Positions 46,385 through 55,494 of a stretch of DNA of 60,605 bases are shown here, piece by piece (position 1 is the first letter of the stretch; every line of letters starts with the position of its first letter). Source of the DNA: Pseudobdellovibrionaceae bacterium (GTDB lineage Bacteria > Bdellovibrionota > UBA1018 > UBA6935); assembly GCA_002722705.1 (NCBI GenBank), contig PBMP01000095.1, positions 1 to 60,605 on the forward strand, written 5' to 3'. A program made the position numbers and the translations under genes. Under the pieces are notes generated by a model, which saw only the letters and a list, made by a program, of their open reading frames with translations, was not told the DNA's origin and did not search any database.

Positions 46385-48433
46385 ATGAAAATTAAAACTG
46401 TATTTGGTCTAATCATCGCTCTTAGTTTTGCTGCATGCGATGGCGAAGGCGAAAACCCTACCGAAAGCCCTAAAGAATCCGAACTGATGGTAAAGATTAG
46501 AAAAAAATCAGCAAGCGATTATCGGGAATTTCAATGGATCCTTTTTCGAAATAAAAGAAATCTATATTTTTCATCTTATAAGACTCAGTTTCAATCCTCT
46601 ATAGAAGAGGTCAATCAGACTTCATACGACGATCAACTCTATTCTCATTGGCTTGATAGTGACTTTAAAACTCACGACTCTCTATCAAAAGCGCTGATTC
46701 AATACCAAGCACTGACTCCATACCAAGCTTATCTTGATCAAATTGAAAAAAAACTCACTCATAAAACACCAGAGTTCTTTCCCAGAATCTCATTTGCAGT
46801 CACTCAAGCCCATTTATTTGGAAGTTTCTACCCCCCTGAAAAAATTGAATTTTTAGATCTCGAAAAAAAAATAGATACCTATCTCAAAGAATCAAGAGAT
46901 TTGACCGGATATGAACTCTATAAATTCACCATGGAATCTCTTCCTGAAGAGATTGAGTTAAAAGAACCTTATCTCAGAATTCTTGCACTTCGACTCTACG
47001 ATCTCAATACTTCTTCAGAAGAAGTCCTCAAGTTTCAAGAAAATTATATGGATGAACTTTCTTCTGTAGATCATGTTTTTCACTACCTTACCAAAGAAAG
47101 TTTTTCTTTAAATCGTAAAACCGAAAAATTTAATCAAATGGCGCCAATTAGTCCAAAAATAAATTCCTTTCAATCCAAAGGAATTTCTCATATCGATACT
47201 TTTAGTAAGATCTACCCCTACTTCATTAAAGAGTGGAAAGATTTTGAAGATAGTTTTGAATGTCATTTTCCATACGATCGTTTGAAGCGTTTGAAGCAAA
47301 ATTTTTGTCTCTACACTCGTCAATACTATAAAACTCTCATTGAGTTTTATACAAAGCCTCAATCAGAGTTCTTCGTTCATCTTTTTTACAATCTTAATTT
47401 TGATGGGGATTATTTTATAGAAAACATTCCAAAACTCAATGAGCAACTTCGAAACTCTCACTCATCCCTTTCTCTTTTTCAAGCAGCGGAACTAACGGGA
47501 TTTTTAAAAAATTTCAGAAACAAAGACTTCGTCGACATCATAAGAGATATCCTCCTCAAAGAACTCGAGGAGTACCATACCTTTCCTCAATCAACCCAAC
47601 TCGGAATGGAGCTAAAAGATTTTGACACAAAACCTTTGATTTACCTTTATGTTCTCTCGCTTTTAAGTCCCGATGATCAAGTTATTTATTTTGAATATCA
47701 AAAAATTATTAACAATTCTGGCGAGTTTCCTAACATCGAAGAGCTCTCAGGACTCAATATCAAACTCGACGAAAAACCAAGAAATCAATCTCTAGAACAA
47801 CAAAAGACAATTATGAATGCTTCTGAAGTCGCATACGAGGACTGCGTAAAAAACACAGATCAAAGTCGATTAGCTAAGTGTATTCAAATTAAATCTTTTT
47901 TTGAGAATACAGAATTTCATATACGCCCTCCTTCTCCTCATAGCGCTGTCATTGAATCTATAAAAGACTTTGAATCTCTTACAGAAAAATTTAAAGAAAC
48001 CTGTTCAAGCGGATTACTGGGGGAACTCGAATTAGACGAAACGTCCTTCCTTAAGGGAACACTCTATGAATACGGCACCCTAGAACCCCCTAGCTACCTT
48101 TTTCTCATCCTACAAGACATGCTCGACAAAAGGATTGAAATAGAAGAAAAGATCTTTTTTGAATACAAACGGATCGGCCATAAAAATAAAAAAAAGATGC
48201 CCCCTGAAACAATCGTGCTTTTAAAAGAAATAAAAAAACAAGTAAGAGAATCCTCTCATAAACAAGACGACCTCAAAGAAAAAGAAGATACATTCCTCCC
48301 TACCGAGCACTTCCTCTTCAATGAAGACTCATATGTGCTGAGTTGCATTCGGTTTGTCGATCTAATGATGCACGAACATCGTAAACAAGGATCTCGATTT
48401 GCGAATGATTTTTTTAATTATGCAAATAAATAA
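46385..48433 (+). CDS. Large lipoprotein, unknown
   Basis: A 682-residue lipoprotein (LSFAACDGEG lipobox near residue 18). The mature part is acidic and helical with many Tyr, Phe and Leu, perhaps TPR-like or alpha-solenoid, but no repeat can be fixed by eye. Cys are few (near residues 292, 303, 487, 495, 538). No family is recognised. It is convergent with the grxD gene (two-base gap) and divergent from the secreted cluster. Confidence 0.55.
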   Translation: MKIKTVFGLIIALSFAACDGEGENPTESPKESELMVKIRKKSASDYREFQWILFRNKRNLYFSSYKTQFQSSIEEVNQTSYDDQLYSHWLDSDFKTHDSLSKALIQYQALTPYQAYLDQIEKKLTHKTPEFFPRISFAVTQAHLFGSFYPPEKIEFLDLEKKIDTYLKESRDLTGYELYKFTMESLPEEIELKEPYLRILALRLYDLNTSSEEVLKFQENYMDELSSVDHVFHYLTKESFSLNRKTEKFNQMAPISPKINSFQSKGISHIDTFSKIYPYFIKEWKDFEDSFECHFPYDRLKRLKQNFCLYTRQYYKTLIEFYTKPQSEFFVHLFYNLNFDGDYFIENIPKLNEQLRNSHSSLSLFQAAELTGFLKNFRNKDFVDIIRDILLKELEEYHTFPQSTQLGMELKDFDTKPLIYLYVLSLLSPDDQVIYFEYQKIINNSGEFPNIEELSGLNIKLDEKPRNQSLEQQKTIMNASEVAYEDCVKNTDQSRLAKCIQIKSFFENTEFHIRPPSPHSAVIESIKDFESLTEKFKETCSSGLLGELELDETSFLKGTLYEYGTLEPPSYLFLILQDMLDKRIEIEEKIFFEYKRIGHKNKKKMPPETIVLLKEIKKQVRESSHKQDDLKEKEDTFLPTEHFLFNEDSYVLSCIRFVDLMMHEHRKQGSRFANDFFNYANK

Positions 48434-48435
48434 AA

Positions 48436-48765
48436 TTATTTAAACTCACTGACAAGATCTGAAAGTTCACCTTTTTCTGCAAGGTCCATTACGATGTCAC
48501 ATCCACCGATAAATTGTCCTTTTACATAAAGCTGAGGAAGAGTCGGCCAAGAAGAAAACTCTTTAATTCCTTCTCTTACCTCTGGATCCTCAAGAACATC
48601 TAAAGATGCTAATTGATTCCTATCCATTCCTGTAGAAGCTAAAAGTTCAACAACTTTAGCTGAAAATCCACACATCGGAAACTCAGGGGATCCTTTCATA
48701 AAAAGGACCACTGGTTTAGAAGAAATAAAAGACTCAATTTTAGTTTTTGTTTGATCATTCATCAT
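48436..48765 (-). CDS. grxD: Monothiol glutaredoxin
   Basis: A 109-residue Grx4-type monothiol glutaredoxin. The CGFS active site near residue 32 and the TLPQLYVKGQFIGGCD glutathione site are present. It carries [2Fe-2S] clusters with BolA partners and delivers them. The bolA-like gene is four bases upstream on the same strand, the known partner. Confidence 0.95.
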   Translation of the reverse strand: MMNDQTKTKIESFISSKPVVLFMKGSPEFPMCGFSAKVVELLASTGMDRNQLASLDVLEDPEVREGIKEFSSWPTLPQLYVKGQFIGGCDIVMDLAEKGELSDLVSEFK

Positions 48766-48769
48766 AAAA

Positions 48770-49006
48770 TTATCCTTTTTTTGGAACTGAAGTTTTTAAA
48801 CTCAAAGCATGAACTTCATTTGAAGCCATCTCTTCTTTTACGAGAGCATAAACCATCTGATGTTGTTGAATCATACTCTTTCCTTCAAAAACAGAAGACT
48901 CAATCGTCGCTTGATAGTGATTCTGGGTGCCAGTCAAGTCATCCACTTCTACTTGAGTATCTGGCCCAAGCGCTTCTAATCGTATTTTAAGTTCATCAGG
49001 TGTCAT
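48770..49006 (-). CDS. bolA: BolA-family protein
   Basis: A 78-residue BolA/IbaG protein, with the family HQMVYALVKEEMAS helix and HALSLKTSVP end. It pairs with Grx4 to bind [2Fe-2S] and to act in iron sensing or cluster transfer. Co-transcribed with grxD. Confidence 0.88.
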   Translation of the reverse strand: MTPDELKIRLEALGPDTQVEVDDLTGTQNHYQATIESSVFEGKSMIQQHQMVYALVKEEMASNEVHALSLKTSVPKKG

Positions 49007-49060
49007 GCCCCACCTTTACCCTAATTTTCATGGAATAGAAACCCTCCATCAAAAACTAGA

Positions 49061-49711
49061 CTAAGAAACTCCTATTTTAGGACAATCCTGCCAAAAAACA
49101 CAGTCATCACACTTTGCTTTTCTTGAAGTACAAACCGCCCTACCATGATCAATTAAAAGATGAGAATAGATCACCCAGTCTTTTTTGGGAACAATCTCCA
49201 TCATTTCCCTTTCAACAATCACGGGATTGGTTGCATCAGTAAACCCCATTCTTCGAGAAATTCTTCCAACATGAGTATCAACAACTAATCCAGGGATACC
49301 ATAAGCCTCCCCTAAAACGACATTTGCAGTTTTTCTGCCAACACCGCGAAGCTCAATCAGCGCATCAAGATCTTTAGGAACCTCTCCACCATGAAACTCA
49401 ACAAGATCTTTTGATGTCGAAAGTAAAGACTTCGCCTTGGATTGATAAAATCCCGTCGATCGAATGATTTTTTCTATTTTTTTTTGTGTTGTTTGACTCA
49501 TCGAGTATGCATCGGGGTATTGAGCAAAAAGAACTGGAGTGACTTGATTGACTCTAGCATCCGTACATTGGGCGGATAAAATAGTCGCAACAAGCAACTG
49601 AAAGGGTGTTTCATAATAAAGGGAACACTTTGATTCTGGATACTCTTTTTTTAATGCTTTTAAAATCCGCTTCATTCGAAGAAGATCTGGATCTATTTTC
49701 TTTTGAGCCAT
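49061..49711 (-). CDS. nth: Endonuclease III
   Basis: A 216-residue base-excision repair glycosylase/lyase for oxidised pyrimidines. The helix-hairpin-helix LRGVGRKTANV holds the catalytic Lys and VDTHVGR the catalytic Asp. The C-terminal Fe-S motif is C-x6-C-x2-C-x5-C (CTSRKAKCDDCVFWQDC). Its start overlaps the PolX gene by 19 bases. Confidence 0.95.
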   Translation of the reverse strand: MAQKKIDPDLLRMKRILKALKKEYPESKCSLYYETPFQLLVATILSAQCTDARVNQVTPVLFAQYPDAYSMSQTTQKKIEKIIRSTGFYQSKAKSLLSTSKDLVEFHGGEVPKDLDALIELRGVGRKTANVVLGEAYGIPGLVVDTHVGRISRRMGFTDATNPVIVEREMMEIVPKKDWVIYSHLLIDHGRAVCTSRKAKCDDCVFWQDCPKIGVS

Positions 49712-51909
49712 TTTTCTACTTCATCAATCGAACGTGCATTGATGACTTTACTTTGAGGAATCAATGCCTTTCGAGCAACAACGACACCATAATGAGTATC
49801 CTCTAATCCTTTTAAGTCATGTGCATCTGGATTGACTGAAACTAAGGTTCCATATTTTCTTAGCGTTGGGCCCCATCTCCAATCAATATCAAGGCGGGAT
49901 GGATTTGCGTTAATTTCAATGGCGACATCATGCTTTGCAGCTTCCTCGATAAGAGTTTCCATATTTACTGGATACTCATCTCTCCCTAAAATAAGACGAC
50001 CAGAAATATGACCAATCATTCGGGTATAAGGATTTCGAATTGCCTGAACCATTCTTTGAGTCATTGTTTCTTCATCCATTCCAAATCTTGAATGAACCGA
50101 GGCAATTACAAAATCAAACTCTTTGAGAATTGAATCTGGATAATCTAAAGAACCATCTTTCAGAATGTCACTTTCAATTCCCCAAAAAATACGAATGTCT
50201 GGGTACAGTCTTTGAACACGATCCACTTCCTTTTTCTGCTCTTTTAACTTTTCTTCGGACAAGCCTTGTGCATAAAAAGCACTTTGTGAATGATCTGAGA
50301 TTCCAATAAATTCATATCCAAGCTCGTAGGCTTTTTCGACAATCTCCTCAAGAGTATTTGCCCCATCCGAAGCAGTGGTATGGGTATGAAAAACACCTCT
50401 AATCCCATTGGTAGGAAGCACTTCATTAAGCTCTCCCGATTTTGCTAATTGAACTGTTTCAGACGTTTCTCTCATTTCAGGAGAAACCCACTCAAGCCCA
50501 AGCTCTCTATAAAACTCAGGTTCACTAGCTGCTTGAATTTTGTCTCCATCATAGGCCTTCCAATGATCCTCTGAAGAAGTTCGCTTCACCCATTCACTTC
50601 CAAAATTATCTGCAGTCGCCAAATGAATATTTACAGGAGTTTTCCTACGCGTTTGATACTTCCATTGATCAACTGCTTCTTTTGCCTTTTCTAAATCTTC
50701 TTCATCTCCTTCGAGTACAAAATCAAATTCAGAAATCACCTCGAGCTTTCTTCTAAATTGACCTGCAACCTCAACACGAGTTCCAGTGGCTCGATCAATC
50801 GCTCCAAGCAACTCCCCCGTAATAGGTTTTGCGTCGATCCACTTTATTTTGCCTTCACTTGATTTCAAAAAAGTAATTCCTTGAAGAACTTTTTCCTGAA
50901 CCTTTTCACCAAACCCATTAATCTTAAGTAAACGATTCTCTCTACAAGCATACTCAAGTTCACCAATGGTTTTTATTGAAAGCTCTTCGATAATCGTCAT
51001 TGCTTTTTTTGGGCCTAAACCTGGAATTTTAACTAATTCAACGAGCCCCTCGGGAAGCCCTTTTTGAAGTTCAGTTAAAGTGGTGCTTTTTCCGGTTTTC
51101 ACAAATTCGGTTACGACTTCATTAATTCCTTTTCCAATTCCATCTAACTCCATCAATGTCCCTGCATTGATTCGGTCCATTGCATCTTTTCTTTCAGAAA
51201 GAATAGAATAAGCCTTATCAAATGCCTTGATTTTAAATGGATTCTCTCCTGCCAATTTCATATATTCAGAAATTTGCTCTAGGAGCTCTAACATTTTTCG
51301 ATAACGTGACGGCTGCTGAAAAACTACTGCAGAAGCTGTTTTAACTCCTGGAAGAACATTTCCATTCACATCGCCTTTTCTATTAAAGTTTTTATTCTTT
51401 TGGTTTGGGTGCTTTGATTTAAACTTTTGATTCCCATTTTTCTTTTTATGATGAAATGTCTTTTTAGAGTAACCCTCTTTTTGTTGAAAAGATCTCGGTT
51501 GAAAATCTCTATCTTGTCGTCGAGGGTTCCAGGGTTTCTTTGAAAAACCTTCAGAATGAATGGGTCTCTTTTTAGGGTAAGATTCTGTTTCTGATGCTAC
51601 ATATTGAGAAGTTTCAGTTCTCTCCATTGGCTTCATACTCACTTTGGAAGAATCTTTTTTTTCAGATGCGCTGTTTTTTACAGGCTCTCTTTTCTTTAAC
51701 TCTTCTTTTGGAAGTGTTTTTTTTGCGACGGTTTTCTTTGCAACTGTCTTTTTTGAAACGGTGTCTTTAGTTGATCCAACCGCTGTTTTTTTAGAAACGG
51801 CTTTCTTCTTTACTGCCTTCTTTTTTGTGGTTGTTTTTTTCTTTGAAACAGACGTTTTTTTTGTCGTCGTTTTCTTCTTTTTGGCAACAGTTTTCTTTTT
51901 TGTCGTCAC
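49693..51909 (-). CDS. PolX/PHP protein with a lysine-rich histone-like N-terminal tail
   Basis: A 738-residue fusion. The first ~190 residues are low-complexity: repeats of K-K-T-V-A-K-K, then Gln/Arg/Asn-rich stretches, resembling histone H1 tails. Then a PolX polymerase-like part (helix-hairpin-helix IPGLGPKKAMTI near residue 290; nucleotidyl region AGQFRRKLEVISEFDFVLEG) and a PHP phosphoesterase (HTHTTASDG, ISDHS, WGIESDI, IASVHSR, NPDAH). The family signature Ser of the Gly-Ser motif is Gln here and the first Asp of D-x-D is Glu, so polymerase activity may be weak or lost; the PHP metal ligands look complete. GTG start, ribosome site GGAAGGG. It overlaps nth. Confidence 0.85.
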   Translation of the reverse strand: MTTKKKTVAKKKKTTTKKTSVSKKKTTTKKKAVKKKAVSKKTAVGSTKDTVSKKTVAKKTVAKKTLPKEELKKREPVKNSASEKKDSSKVSMKPMERTETSQYVASETESYPKKRPIHSEGFSKKPWNPRRQDRDFQPRSFQQKEGYSKKTFHHKKKNGNQKFKSKHPNQKNKNFNRKGDVNGNVLPGVKTASAVVFQQPSRYRKMLELLEQISEYMKLAGENPFKIKAFDKAYSILSERKDAMDRINAGTLMELDGIGKGINEVVTEFVKTGKSTTLTELQKGLPEGLVELVKIPGLGPKKAMTIIEELSIKTIGELEYACRENRLLKINGFGEKVQEKVLQGITFLKSSEGKIKWIDAKPITGELLGAIDRATGTRVEVAGQFRRKLEVISEFDFVLEGDEEDLEKAKEAVDQWKYQTRRKTPVNIHLATADNFGSEWVKRTSSEDHWKAYDGDKIQAASEPEFYRELGLEWVSPEMRETSETVQLAKSGELNEVLPTNGIRGVFHTHTTASDGANTLEEIVEKAYELGYEFIGISDHSQSAFYAQGLSEEKLKEQKKEVDRVQRLYPDIRIFWGIESDILKDGSLDYPDSILKEFDFVIASVHSRFGMDEETMTQRMVQAIRNPYTRMIGHISGRLILGRDEYPVNMETLIEEAAKHDVAIEINANPSRLDIDWRWGPTLRKYGTLVSVNPDAHDLKGLEDTHYGVVVARKALIPQSKVINARSIDEVEKWLKRK

Positions 51910-51927
51910 TTACTCAAACCCTTCCTC

Positions 51928-53133
51928 TCATAACACCCGAGGATTAAAATGCTTCGCTACTTCTGGAACCGGTGCTCCAGCCATAATATCTGATAAAAGC
52001 TTGGCAGACCCATGAGCCCAAGAGAACCCATGCCCAGTAAATCCACAAACGGAATAAATCCGAGGAGAACTCGTGTTTCCTATAAACGGAAGCCCTGTTC
52101 GACTCGCTGCCATGATGCCAGACCAGCTATACTCCCATTCAATCTCTTCTTCAATCTGATAATGATCCCGAGCAAATTTCTTCAGTCCCTCTTCTACAAA
52201 ACTATTTGTTTTTAAAGAATAAGTTCCCATCTCTCCATCTGTATGATTTCTCCATCCCCCAATCATTAAACGATTATCAGGCGTCACTACGGCATATTCG
52301 TATCCATGATCAAAAGAATGAGGATATTGAACTGGAAAAGAGTGCTTTAAGGGTTTTGAAGTAATAATTTGACCTCGAAAAGGATCAATCAATCCTCTGG
52401 ATTTAAAAAAACCAGAGAATAAAGGAGAATAAGCATTTGCCGCAATCACTACCGCATCTGCTTGAATCTCTCCTTGAGCGGTCTTTACTCGCACACCATC
52501 AGAAGTTTCTTCTAAATCCAAAACCTCAACGCCAGAGTAGTACTGACCTCCCTTTTCTAAAAAAGCATCTACTAAACCATTTCTAAATTTTACAGGATGA
52601 GCGTCAGCAGATCCTTCTTCATACCGAGCTCCAAAACAATTTTTAAATCCCAAATCTTGAATTGTTTTTGAATCCACATATTCAGATTGAAATCCCATTT
52701 TATTCAACAAGTCCACAGATTCTCGGCATTCCCGATCTTCAACTTCAGAGTCTGCAATCACCAGATAGCCTTTTCTTCGATAGTCCATCTCCAAAGATAA
52801 GTCTTTCTGAGTCTGTTCAACTTGATTACAAATATCGATTGAAAACTGCCACAATTCCTTAGCTTTTTCTGCCCCATGAATCTCACAAAGTGCCTTCATT
52901 GATTCAACAGTTCCATAAAGAATATGACCACAGTTTCGATAAGAAGCAGCCTCTTCGGGAAGATAATCTACGAGCGTAATTCCCTCAAAACCATGTTTTT
53001 CTAAAAAATAAGCAGCACTCGCCCCAGCAAGTCCTGAACCAATAACCACAATACTGGTCGACTGAGGAAGTCCTTCCTTTAATCCAGTCTTTAGTGGTAC
53101 ATCTAACCAAAATGAATGTGTTGCTTCAGTCAT
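51928..53133 (-). CDS. FAD-dependent amine/amino-acid oxidase (DAO family)
   Basis: A 401-residue flavoprotein. The dinucleotide site IGSGLAGASAAYFLEKHGF is near residue 31. VVIAANAYSP, WSGIMAASRTGLPFIG and GFTGHGFSWAHG follow, as in GlpD/sarcosine oxidase-like and PuuB-like proteins. It probably oxidises an N-alkyl amine or amino acid. Its position, 34 bases from a divergent pair of saccharopine dehydrogenase genes, makes a lysine-pathway substrate possible; that is inference. It is 18 bases upstream of the PolX gene. Confidence 0.8.
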   Translation of the reverse strand: MTEATHSFWLDVPLKTGLKEGLPQSTSIVVIGSGLAGASAAYFLEKHGFEGITLVDYLPEEAASYRNCGHILYGTVESMKALCEIHGAEKAKELWQFSIDICNQVEQTQKDLSLEMDYRRKGYLVIADSEVEDRECRESVDLLNKMGFQSEYVDSKTIQDLGFKNCFGARYEEGSADAHPVKFRNGLVDAFLEKGGQYYSGVEVLDLEETSDGVRVKTAQGEIQADAVVIAANAYSPLFSGFFKSRGLIDPFRGQIITSKPLKHSFPVQYPHSFDHGYEYAVVTPDNRLMIGGWRNHTDGEMGTYSLKTNSFVEEGLKKFARDHYQIEEEIEWEYSWSGIMAASRTGLPFIGNTSSPRIYSVCGFTGHGFSWAHGSAKLLSDIMAGAPVPEVAKHFNPRVL

Positions 53134-53167
53134 TGCTTTTTCCCCCCAAGAACGTTAAACGCAAATA

Positions 53168-54310
53168 ATGACCCAAAATAAAATTCATATTTGGCTACGC
53201 GCAGAAACAAAACTCAATGAGCAAAGGACGGCTTTGCCTCCTCAAACTGCTCAAACGCTCATCAACGCAGGATTTGAAGTCACTGTTGAGTCTTCAAAAA
53301 ACCGCGCTTTTGACGATGCCGAATATCAAAAGGTCGGATGTAAAAATGCCTCGTTCGGAAGTTGGCGTCAAGCCCCCAAAGAAGCTTTTATTCTAGGACT
53401 AAAAGAACTTCCCGAAGAAGAAACCCCACTGACTCATCGCCACATCTATTTTGCTCATGCTTATAAAGAACAAAGTGGATGGCAAGAGGTTCTTGCCCGT
53501 TTTGTCAAAGGAGACGGAACACTTTACGATCTCGAATTTCTCACCGATGAAACAGGAAGACGAGTCGCTGCATTTGGTCATTGGGCCGGTTTTGCTGGAT
53601 GCGCAACCGCGCTTGATGTGTGGGCATACCGACAAATTCATGGAAGCGAAGAACAATTCCCTAAAATGACTCCTTTTTCTAAACAAGAACAACTTATTTT
53701 TCATCTGAAAGATCGACTTGAAAGTGCAGAAAAAAAATTTGGTCGCAAACCTCGAGTTCTTATCATTGGCTCTAAAGGAAGATGCGGAAAAGGAGCAATG
53801 GAAGTCATCGAAAAAGTTGGACTGCAAGCAACAGGGTGGGATCTTGCGGAAACAGAAAAAGGTGGGCCTTTTGAAGAAATTTTAGATTTCGATATTTTTG
53901 TCAATTGCGTTTATCTCAAAGATGGAACACCTCCTTTTTTAACTCATGACCTAACCGCATCCATTGTCCGAAACCTTCAAGTCATTTGTGATGTGAGCTG
54001 TGACCCCAATAGTCCTCATAACCCACTTCCTATTTATAATCGAATTACTACTTTTGATGAACCCACGCTTCGAATTGTAAATGGAAACAATCCTCTGGAT
54101 TTAATTGCAATTGATCACCTTCCCTCACTTCTTCCAAGAGAAAGCAGTGAAGATTTTGCAGAACAGCTTCTCCCTCACCTTCTTGATTTAAAGACAGGAT
54201 CTTCCGTTTGGAAAAGAGCTGAAGACTTATTTATCGAAAAAATAAAAACAATAGGACTTTCAAAAAAAGGTTCTTCATCAGAAGAAACACAACCCCTGGA
54301 GCACTCATGA
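53168..54310 (+). CDS. Saccharopine dehydrogenase, lysine-forming type (LYS1-like)
   Basis: A 380-residue protein of the alanine dehydrogenase/PNT fold, close to yeast Lys1: WLRAETKLNEQRTALPP near the start, the VLIIGSKGRCGKGAMEVI dinucleotide site near residue 198 and KGDGTLYDLEFLTDE before it. It interconverts lysine plus 2-oxoglutarate and saccharopine with NAD+. It overlaps the following gene by four bases. Confidence 0.85.
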   Translation: MTQNKIHIWLRAETKLNEQRTALPPQTAQTLINAGFEVTVESSKNRAFDDAEYQKVGCKNASFGSWRQAPKEAFILGLKELPEEETPLTHRHIYFAHAYKEQSGWQEVLARFVKGDGTLYDLEFLTDETGRRVAAFGHWAGFAGCATALDVWAYRQIHGSEEQFPKMTPFSKQEQLIFHLKDRLESAEKKFGRKPRVLIIGSKGRCGKGAMEVIEKVGLQATGWDLAETEKGGPFEEILDFDIFVNCVYLKDGTPPFLTHDLTASIVRNLQVICDVSCDPNSPHNPLPIYNRITTFDEPTLRIVNGNNPLDLIAIDHLPSLLPRESSEDFAEQLLPHLLDLKTGSSVWKRAEDLFIEKIKTIGLSKKGSSSEETQPLEHS

Positions 54311-55413
54311 ACACTATTCACTGGATCGGAGCCGGACTTTCTGCAGGACCTGGAATTCAACGACTCGCTCAAACAACTTACCCGCTCACTCTGTGGAATC
54401 GAACGATTGAAAAAGCAGATCAGGTCATTTCCGGTTTTGAACGGGAAGGGCTAAAAACTAAAAGCTTTAATCTCGCTTCTTTTGAAAAATCATTGGGCGC
54501 TGAAGATATTGTCGTTTCTATGCTTCCTGCTCCCATGCACCCTGAAATCGCAAAAATCTGCTTAAAAAAACAAGCTCATTTCGTTTCAACAAGCTATCTT
54601 TCAGACGCAATGAAGTCGATGGACTCTGACGCAAAAACACTTGGACTGACTTTCCTTAATGAAGTTGGACTCGACCCAGGAATTGATCATCTCATGGCGC
54701 ACCATTTAGTTGCTCAATGGAAAAATAGTTCTGCCTTTGATCCTTCTGCAGAACTTTACTTCCGGTCCTACTGCGGAGGATTTCCAAAAGTCCCAAATGA
54801 GTTTAAATACAAATTTAGCTGGTCTCCTGTAGGTGTTCTCAGAGCATTAAAAACTCCTGCTTCGTATGTTGACTCAGGAAAAGCAATCTCTACCTCAACC
54901 CCATGGAAAAACCTGTGGAACTTTGAAATTGAGGGTGAAACATTCGAAGTTTACCCCAACAGAAACTCTCTTCCCTACCAGCAAGAATATCATTTTGATC
55001 CTCAGTGGAATATTCAACACTTTTGCAGAGGAACCTTAAGGCTAAAAGGCTGGTCTGATGCATGGACTTCCGCTTCGGTCTTTGACACCGTCGAACATTC
55101 TCCCATCGAAGAACTTGAAATACTAAGTGATAAACTTTGGGAGAAATACCGATATCAAGAAAACGAACTCGATCGCGTCGTTCTTTTTGTCGAAATTGAA
55201 GCTAAAAAGAAAGAAACCACGCTGTGGAAAAGTAGTCATTTTTTAGACGAATCAGGCCCTCCGAGCCACTCTGCAATGGCTAAACTGGTTTCTCTCCCCG
55301 CTACACTCGGCGTCGAGATGATCATCGAAGGAAGAGCAAAACCAGGTGTTCAAGGAGCTCCAGAAGATCCTATAGAAATCGAACGCTGGTTTAGCGCACT
55401 TGGCCTTAAATGA
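54307..55413 (+). CDS. Saccharopine dehydrogenase, glutamate-forming type (LYS9-like)
   Basis: A 368-residue protein with the Rossmann start IHWIGAGLSAGPGIQRLA and the family NEVGLDPGIDHLMAH near residue 117. It interconverts saccharopine and aminoadipate semialdehyde plus glutamate. With the upstream LYS1-like gene it gives the full two-step route between lysine and aminoadipate semialdehyde. Direction (breakdown or synthesis) is not shown. Some annotators might call the pair bifunctional LKR/SDH-like. Confidence 0.85.
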   Translation: MNTIHWIGAGLSAGPGIQRLAQTTYPLTLWNRTIEKADQVISGFEREGLKTKSFNLASFEKSLGAEDIVVSMLPAPMHPEIAKICLKKQAHFVSTSYLSDAMKSMDSDAKTLGLTFLNEVGLDPGIDHLMAHHLVAQWKNSSAFDPSAELYFRSYCGGFPKVPNEFKYKFSWSPVGVLRALKTPASYVDSGKAISTSTPWKNLWNFEIEGETFEVYPNRNSLPYQQEYHFDPQWNIQHFCRGTLRLKGWSDAWTSASVFDTVEHSPIEELEILSDKLWEKYRYQENELDRVVLFVEIEAKKKETTLWKSSHFLDESGPPSHSAMAKLVSLPATLGVEMIIEGRAKPGVQGAPEDPIEIERWFSALGLK

Positions 55414-55494
55414 GTTGAGTAGTCGACTTTAAAAAAAAAGAAAACGAGCGAGTTTTTCTTTCCTTGAGACTTCAGCGGAAGTATACCCTTGGGT

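Noticed and set aside
51644..52015. Plus-strand frame of ~120 codons rich in Phe and Val
   Set aside because: It is the mirror image of the Lys-rich PolX tail; the composition follows from the repeats, not from coding.
55414..55494. Terminator between the saccharopine gene and gap
   Set aside because: AGTCGACT is palindromic but is followed by A rather than T on the plus strand and has no usable loop.
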